This document shows positions 59,959 through 64,000 of a DNA stretch of 64,000 nucleotides, piece by piece. The notes under the pieces were generated by a model that worked only from the letters and a program-made list of their open reading frames with translations, ran no database searches and was not told the origin of the DNA. Within the stretch, counting starts at the first letter, position 1; each line of letters starts with the position of its first letter. The position numbers and the translations under genes are program-made. The stretch lies in the NCBI GenBank assembly GCA_029834535.1, contig JAQMWT010000337.1:1-64000 (forward strand), read 5' to 3'. The DNA comes from Chrysophaeum taylorii. Taxonomy: Eukaryota > Sar > Pelagophyceae > Pelagomonadales > Pelagomonadaceae.

Positions 59959-60345
59959 AAAGAAAGAGACAAAGATCAAATAAATAAATAAATAAATATC
60001 CCACGAACCCAGCTAGCCCGGGGATATATAGATGGTTTTTTTTGCTTCCCAGCAGCCAGCCGCCCTGCGGGACGACGACATGGGGGGGGGGGGGTTGGGA
60101 GTTTTAAACTCGTTGGGTCAGGACAGGGAGGGTGCGGAAGAGGAGCTGATCAGAGCGGCAGATTATAGCGTCGAGCGACAATGAGACGAAGATGCGGGCC
60201 GCTTGTTTTTTGTGACGGCCGAGCGTGAGCCGTCAGAAGGCCGAGCCTTGGCCGGACGTTCGTTCGTGTTCGTTTGAGGGGCACGAAGATAAGGTGAAGA
60301 AGCAGATAGGGTAAGGATACGTGTGCGTTTAAGTTCAAAGTGGCG
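59959..60345. other. Intergenic region
   Basis: AAAT run (59976-59998) and a G-run (60080-60092). A GGGTAAGGAT word at 60309-60318 lies 28 bp before the next start. Confidence 0.5.
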
Positions 60346-61239
60346 ATGTCGGTTCGATGGATGGTGTTCCTCACGGCCGCTCAGCCCGCTGGCGCGGCGC
60401 TCTCGCAGACCGCGGCACCCGCGAGCACGCGCGACAAGCTATCGCTGTTCAGCGAGCGGCCCGAGGACGCCCTGTACGACAGATACGCTCTAGCGCTCGC
60501 CGCGACTGAGAGATCTCGAGAACTGCGGGACGAGGCGCTGCGGGAGGCTGTGGGGCAGTGGCGATGGGCGTGGACGCGGCGGTTTCGGCGGTCGAACGTG
60601 TGTGATCCGCGGTGCCGCGAGATCGCGAACAACCCGCGATGGCGTTCGGCGTGCGCGCGACACGCCGTCGTCTCGGCGAGGGTAATCGATGCCGTCGCGG
60701 GGCTATCTGTGGCCGAGTTCAACCAGCTCTCGCGGGTCGTCGCGGCCTCGCCCACCCTCAAAAAGAAGGTCCTCCACCAGGCCTACTTGTACCGGATCGC
60801 GAGCAGGATCGAGGACCGGCGCGACGGCCCCGAGATCCACCCCCCGCTCGAGGAAATCGAACCCCCCCGACAACCCCGCGCCCCCGATAGCATGCGCGCC
60901 TTCGCGAGTCTCGCGCAAAAGGTCGAAAAGCTCAGGCAGCAGCAGCGCGCCGAGCTCATCGCGGCCCTTGGCATCGACGAGTTCCCGGATTATCCCGTAT
61001 GCGACGATCGCGTCTTGCCCTTCATGGCTCCCGAGGTTCGCGAGATGTGCCGTTCCTTTCCCACGCAGGCGGCGGACCTCGTCCGAAGTCACGGCGTCGA
61101 CTTCGACACCTTCGAGCGCCTTCTCTCGAAAGCCGACAAGGACCCGTTCTTCCGATGGCGCCTCGCCCGCGCTATGCGCCAGCTCGAGGCCCAGAGGCAG
61201 CGCTACCACAAACAACAACCACCACCTCTCTATTCCTAG
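60346..61239 (+). CDS. Signal-peptide protein with DUF4168-like segment
   Basis: 297 residues. A short hydrophobic start (MSVRWMVFLTAAQPAGAALS) may be a signal or plastid-type leader. The middle part (LSVAEFNQLSRVVAASPTLKKKVLHQAYLYRIA) looks like the DUF4168 fold (three short helices, typically periplasmic or thylakoid luminal in cyanobacteria and plastids); I quote only its hallmark EFNQLSRVVAASPTL. A second such stretch (DFDTFERLLSKADKDPFFRW) is near residue 260, so two copies occur. Two Cys-containing segments, CDPRCREI and PVCDDRVLP, lie between. Function unknown. Upstream spacing and a GGGTAAGGAT word support this start. Confidence 0.55.
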   Translation: MSVRWMVFLTAAQPAGAALSQTAAPASTRDKLSLFSERPEDALYDRYALALAATERSRELRDEALREAVGQWRWAWTRRFRRSNVCDPRCREIANNPRWRSACARHAVVSARVIDAVAGLSVAEFNQLSRVVAASPTLKKKVLHQAYLYRIASRIEDRRDGPEIHPPLEEIEPPRQPRAPDSMRAFASLAQKVEKLRQQQRAELIAALGIDEFPDYPVCDDRVLPFMAPEVREMCRSFPTQAADLVRSHGVDFDTFERLLSKADKDPFFRWRLARAMRQLEAQRQRYHKQQPPPLYS

Positions 61240-61565
61240 GTGGTGTGCTTAAACTATCGCCGCCGGAGGCTGCACGGGTTTTTTTCGGCCTCGTCCTATG
61301 AGGTTTGATTGAAGACGGTCGGTCGGTGCACATCCTCCGATAAATATCCCTCTAATATTATTCGCATAGGCTTGTTATTGGAATATTATGTACTTGCGGC
61401 GCTTGATGATGATGATGTCCTTCCGCGCACCACGCGCGTGGGCTGCGCTGCCCCGGAAGTTGCGAGGCATGATGTTTTTGTTTGAATTGTACAGTGTGTG
61501 GAAGGATTGTTTGTTCCTGTGGCTAGCTAACCCCAGTTGAGTTTACTCCTCCTAATAAACCCCAG
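61240..61565. other. Intergenic region with shared promoter-like motif
   Basis: TTGAGTTTACTCCTCCTAAT followed by AAACCCC at 61537-61563 ends two bases before the RRM gene start. Otherwise no gene. Confidence 0.45.
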
Positions 61566-62060
61566 ATGGAAGGTTCGAACAAGCGAATTCTTTACGTCGG
61601 CGGTCTCGCCGACGAAGTCGTGGAGGAGACGGTCCACGCAGCGTGCGTCCCTTTCCTCCCTTTCCCAGTCGAATGTTAAACGAACGAGTCGTCGAACGCA
61701 GCTTCATTCCGTTTGGCGACATTGTCGAGGTGAACATTCCGCGCGACGGAACGAAGGAAAAGGGAAACAACCGAGGATTCGGCTTTGTGGAATTCGAGAG
61801 TGAAGCTGACGCCGACGAAGCGCGATTTAACATGAACGGCTCCGAGCTCTTCGGTACGTCCGCGCGCTCGACAGGACCCGAACCTCTCCACTCTAGGGCG
61901 GGTATTGCGCGTGAACGTGGCCAAGCCCTCGGAGCACCGGCTCGGGTCGTCCAAGCCCGTGTGGTCGGCGGACGAGTGGTTCCGCAGGTTACAACCCGGA
62001 GAGGACGACAGCCCCCCAGCCGATGCTGCTGCTGCTACAAAGGAGGGACCCAGTCGGTGA
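61566..62060 (+). CDS. RRM protein of cyclophilin-E type without PPIase domain, three exons
   Basis: 130 residues after splicing introns 61643-61701 (59 nt) and 61854-61896 (43 nt). The RRM matches the N-terminal domain of PPIE/cyclophilin 33: RNP2 segment KRILYVGGLADEVVEETVHA near residue 7, FIPFGDIVEVNIPRDG, RNP1 RGFGFVEFES and the end SGSSKPVWSADEW-like segment (as GSSKPVWSADEWF), the same as PPIE's following conserved helix. PPIE normally carries a prolyl isomerase domain of about 165 residues; here a stop falls after an acidic tail (PGEDDSPPADAAAATKEGPSR ends at 62060), so RNA binding is kept and isomerase activity is lost or encoded elsewhere. This protein is linked to splicing in other organisms. 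Confidence 0.85.
61643..61701 (+). other. 59-nt intron of the RRM gene
   Basis: Donor GTGCGT, acceptor ACGCAG. Joins HAA to FIPFGD, the RRM's own sequence. Confidence 0.85.
61854..61896 (+). other. 43-nt intron of the RRM gene
   Basis: Donor GTACGT, acceptor CTCTAG. Joins ELFG to RVLRVNVAKP. Confidence 0.85.
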
Positions 62061-62124
62061 TAAAAAAAAAAAAAAACTTACCCTCGTTCTTCTCTATACG
62101 CTTATTACTTGACTGAGATAAAAA

Positions 62125-62302
62125 ATTGTCCGAGAAGGTTGGTTTCTACATTTGGGATTTTACAGCATTGTAGAGGCTGAAGGTCAATTAGGCAAACGCG
62201 GCAGGCATATTTTGTTAGAGATTTAGGCGGAGGTTTGGGGGGAATGCTACGTTCAGCAGCCTACAACGCTGTAAAATCCCAAATGTAGGTTTCTCGGACA
62301 AT
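62125..62302. repeat. 178-bp element with long terminal inverted repeats (MITE-like or RNA hairpin)
   Basis: Ends ATTGTCCGAGAA and TTCTCGGACAAT. The arms of about 57 nt (62125-62182 and 62246-62302) are imperfect complements, sharing CTACATTTGGGATTTTACAG. The centre of about 63 nt is unrelated. There is no clear target duplication and no coding. Confidence 0.7.
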
Positions 62303-62313
62303 CATTAGGGGAT

Positions 62314-63302
62314 ACAAGTGCAGGCCAGTAAGTTCACCTAGTCCCAATCTCTAACCCCAGTAAGTTCACCTGGTCCCAGTTTCGTATAAGTTCACCTGGT
62401 CAGTAAGTTCACCTAGCTCACAGCAACTCCTTTGAGCTCGTCGCTCTCGCCTCCGCCAATCTAAGCTGCTTTGATCCGCACGCGCCGCCAACCTTTGAGT
62501 TTACTCTAAAAACCCCAGTAAGTTCACTTGGTCCCAGTAAGTTCGCCTGGTCACTAATTTCACCTAGTCCCAATCTCCAACCCCAGTAAGCTCACCTGGT
62601 TCCAGTAAGTTCACCTACAGTGCGCGCGTAGACGCCGTGAGGGGCTTATCGGTATTGCGCAGCACGTGTGGGGTAGGGTGGAGTCGTCGACCAGAAGAGT
62701 ATATCCTCGGGGTTGCCGATCGACAGAGAGCCACGTAGAGCTGGACGTGGCAGAAGACGGGCTTGGGAAGAGGACGCCGACCTCGCGGGGCGTCTGGCCC
62801 TGGCTCTTGTTGATCGTTTGGCGTCGGCGGGCCTTAAGCGATACAGGTTGGAGGAGCCTCGGTGACAACGACACGATCGATCATGTATCTGGTACCGTTG
62901 CAGTGGCCGTGCGACGGGTCGAGGTTGCGAAGACTTTAAGCTCGCGATCAAAGTCAGCATGCCGTTGGTTGTCAGGAGTTCAAAACTCGACTGTAAAGAG
63001 CGAGGCGTCGTCTTCCGACCCAACCTAGTCGGTCGAAAAGAACTCCGACGCCTCGTCTCCGGGAAAAAAAAGGCCGCGGTCATGCGCGCGTTGTCAGCAT
63101 CGACAACATCGTTTCGACGGGGCGTGAGAATGGCGCGCTGAAAGAGCCGCCGCGGGTCGTGGAAATAGTCTGCGAGGTCGCCGTATAGACGGCTTGGAGG
63201 ATCAATGTGTGGCTCGCGGGCCTACCTGATCCTTACCCTAAATCGAGGGACAAACAAACAGACAGACAGACAGACAGACAAACATCTGTCGATTAGTAGT
63301 TA
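62314..63302. repeat. Right arm, first copy, of the large inverted repeat
   Basis: Inverse of 38067-39084, from ACAAGTGCAGGCC to GATTAGTAGTTA. It carries about a dozen AGTAAGTTCACCT words (62337-62620), the promoter-like motif at 62492-62516, a unique middle part and GACA/AAAC runs. Confidence 0.9.
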
Positions 63303-63304
63303 GG

Positions 63305-63994
63305 ACAAGTGCAGGCCAGTAAGTTCGCCAGTAAGTTCACCTGGTTCCAATCTCTAACCCCAGTAAGTTCACCTGGCCCCAGTAAGTTCACCTAGTCCCA
63401 ATCTCTAACCCCAGTAAGTTGTACCCCAGTATGTTCACTTGGTCTCAGTAAGTTCCACCTGGTCACTCAGTTCACCTAGTCCCAATCGTTTGGCGTCGGT
63501 GGGGCTTGAGGGATACAGGTTGGAGGAGCCTCGGTGACACGACACTATCGATGATGTATCTGGTACCGTTGCAGTCGCCGTGCGACGGGTCGAGGTTGCG
63601 AAGACTTTAAGCTCGCGATCAAAGTCAGCATGCCGTTGTCAGGGAGTTGAAAACTCGACTGTAAAGAGCGAGGCGTCGGCTTCCGACCCAACCTAGTCGG
63701 CCGAAAAGAACTCCGACGCCTCGTCTTCGGGAAAAAAAGGCCGCGGTCATGCGCGCGTTGTCAGCATCGACAACATCGTTTCGACGGGGCGTGAGAATGG
63801 CGCGCTGAAAGAGCCGCCGCGGGTCGTGGAAACAGTCTGCGAGGTCGCCGTAGACGGCTTGGAGGATCCATGTCTGGCTCGCGGGCCTACCTGATCCTTA
63901 CTCTCGCGCCTACCTGATCCTTACCCTAAATCGAGGGACAAACAGACAAACAAACAGACAGACAGACAGACAAACATCTGTCGATTAGTAGTTA
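63305..63994. repeat. Right arm, second copy (shorter), same orientation as the first
   Basis: Begins ACAAGTGCAGGCC and ends GATTAGTAGTTA. It lacks part of the AGTAAGTTCACCT array and the promoter-like motif, but keeps the duplicated CCTACCTGATCCTTAC words seen in the left arm and absent from the first right copy. It runs to the window edge. Confidence 0.9.
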
Positions 63995-64000
63995 GGACTG

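Noticed and set aside
62611-63141. Open frames inside the large repeat arms
   Set aside because: Occur in several frames, change between copies, and show no family features.

Overview
The window is nuclear DNA of a eukaryote: a GC-rich, gene-dense genome with very short spliceosomal introns (about 32-64 nt, GT-AG) and many intron-free genes. The gene set includes an importin-5-like karyopherin, MBF1, JmjC, DHHC, UPF0598, Dus1, fused single-chain ATP-citrate lyase, PFKFB, a PAXBP1/GCFC N-terminal part and a cyclophilin-E-type RRM. That fits a unicellular protist or alga, perhaps of the stramenopile/haptophyte type, but the lineage cannot be fixed from sequence alone. No rRNA, tRNA, CRISPR or prokaryotic operon was seen.

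Layout. 0.9-11.0 kb is a 10-kb LTR retrotransposon of Ty3/gypsy gene order with 5-bp target duplication, diverged LTRs and many frameshifts. Its most striking feature is a cytosine-C5 DNA methyltransferase domain (motifs I, IV, VIII, IX and X recognisable) between the protease and the reverse transcriptase. 11.0-37.8 kb is a compact host gene region: ADCK2-like kinase, LtrA-like membrane protein, PFKFB, a LAP1-like membrane protein, UPF0598, SAP-RCC1, a WW protein, importin-5, MBF1, TraB, JmjC-Tudor, SOUL, an ankyrin protein and a PAXBP1-like protein. 38.1-39.1 kb and 62.3-64.0 kb hold an approximately 1-kb repeat in inverted orientation (one copy left, two tandem copies right). These arms flank a 23-kb segment with ATP-citrate lyase, a gene-poor patch with a dead ankyrin gene, a coiled-coil protein, an AsmA-like secreted protein, an elongin-B-like protein, a sugar-phosphate transporter, a four-exon membrane protein, a DHHC acyltransferase, a secreted Cys-rich protein, Dus1, a beta-trefoil/exostosin fusion, CutC, a secreted protein of unknown role and an RRM protein.

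Genes are very closely packed. Divergent start codons lie 32-78 bp apart (JmjC/SOUL, Cys-rich/Dus1, MBF1/TraB) and convergent stops 27-38 bp apart. Long host genes are intact while the retroelement shifts frame about once per kilobase, so the element's breaks look like decay rather than poor sequence. The genes do not form one pathway; they are a housekeeping mix. The items most worth following are the methyltransferase-bearing retrotransposon, the inverted repeat with its promoter-like motif, and the tiny introns.
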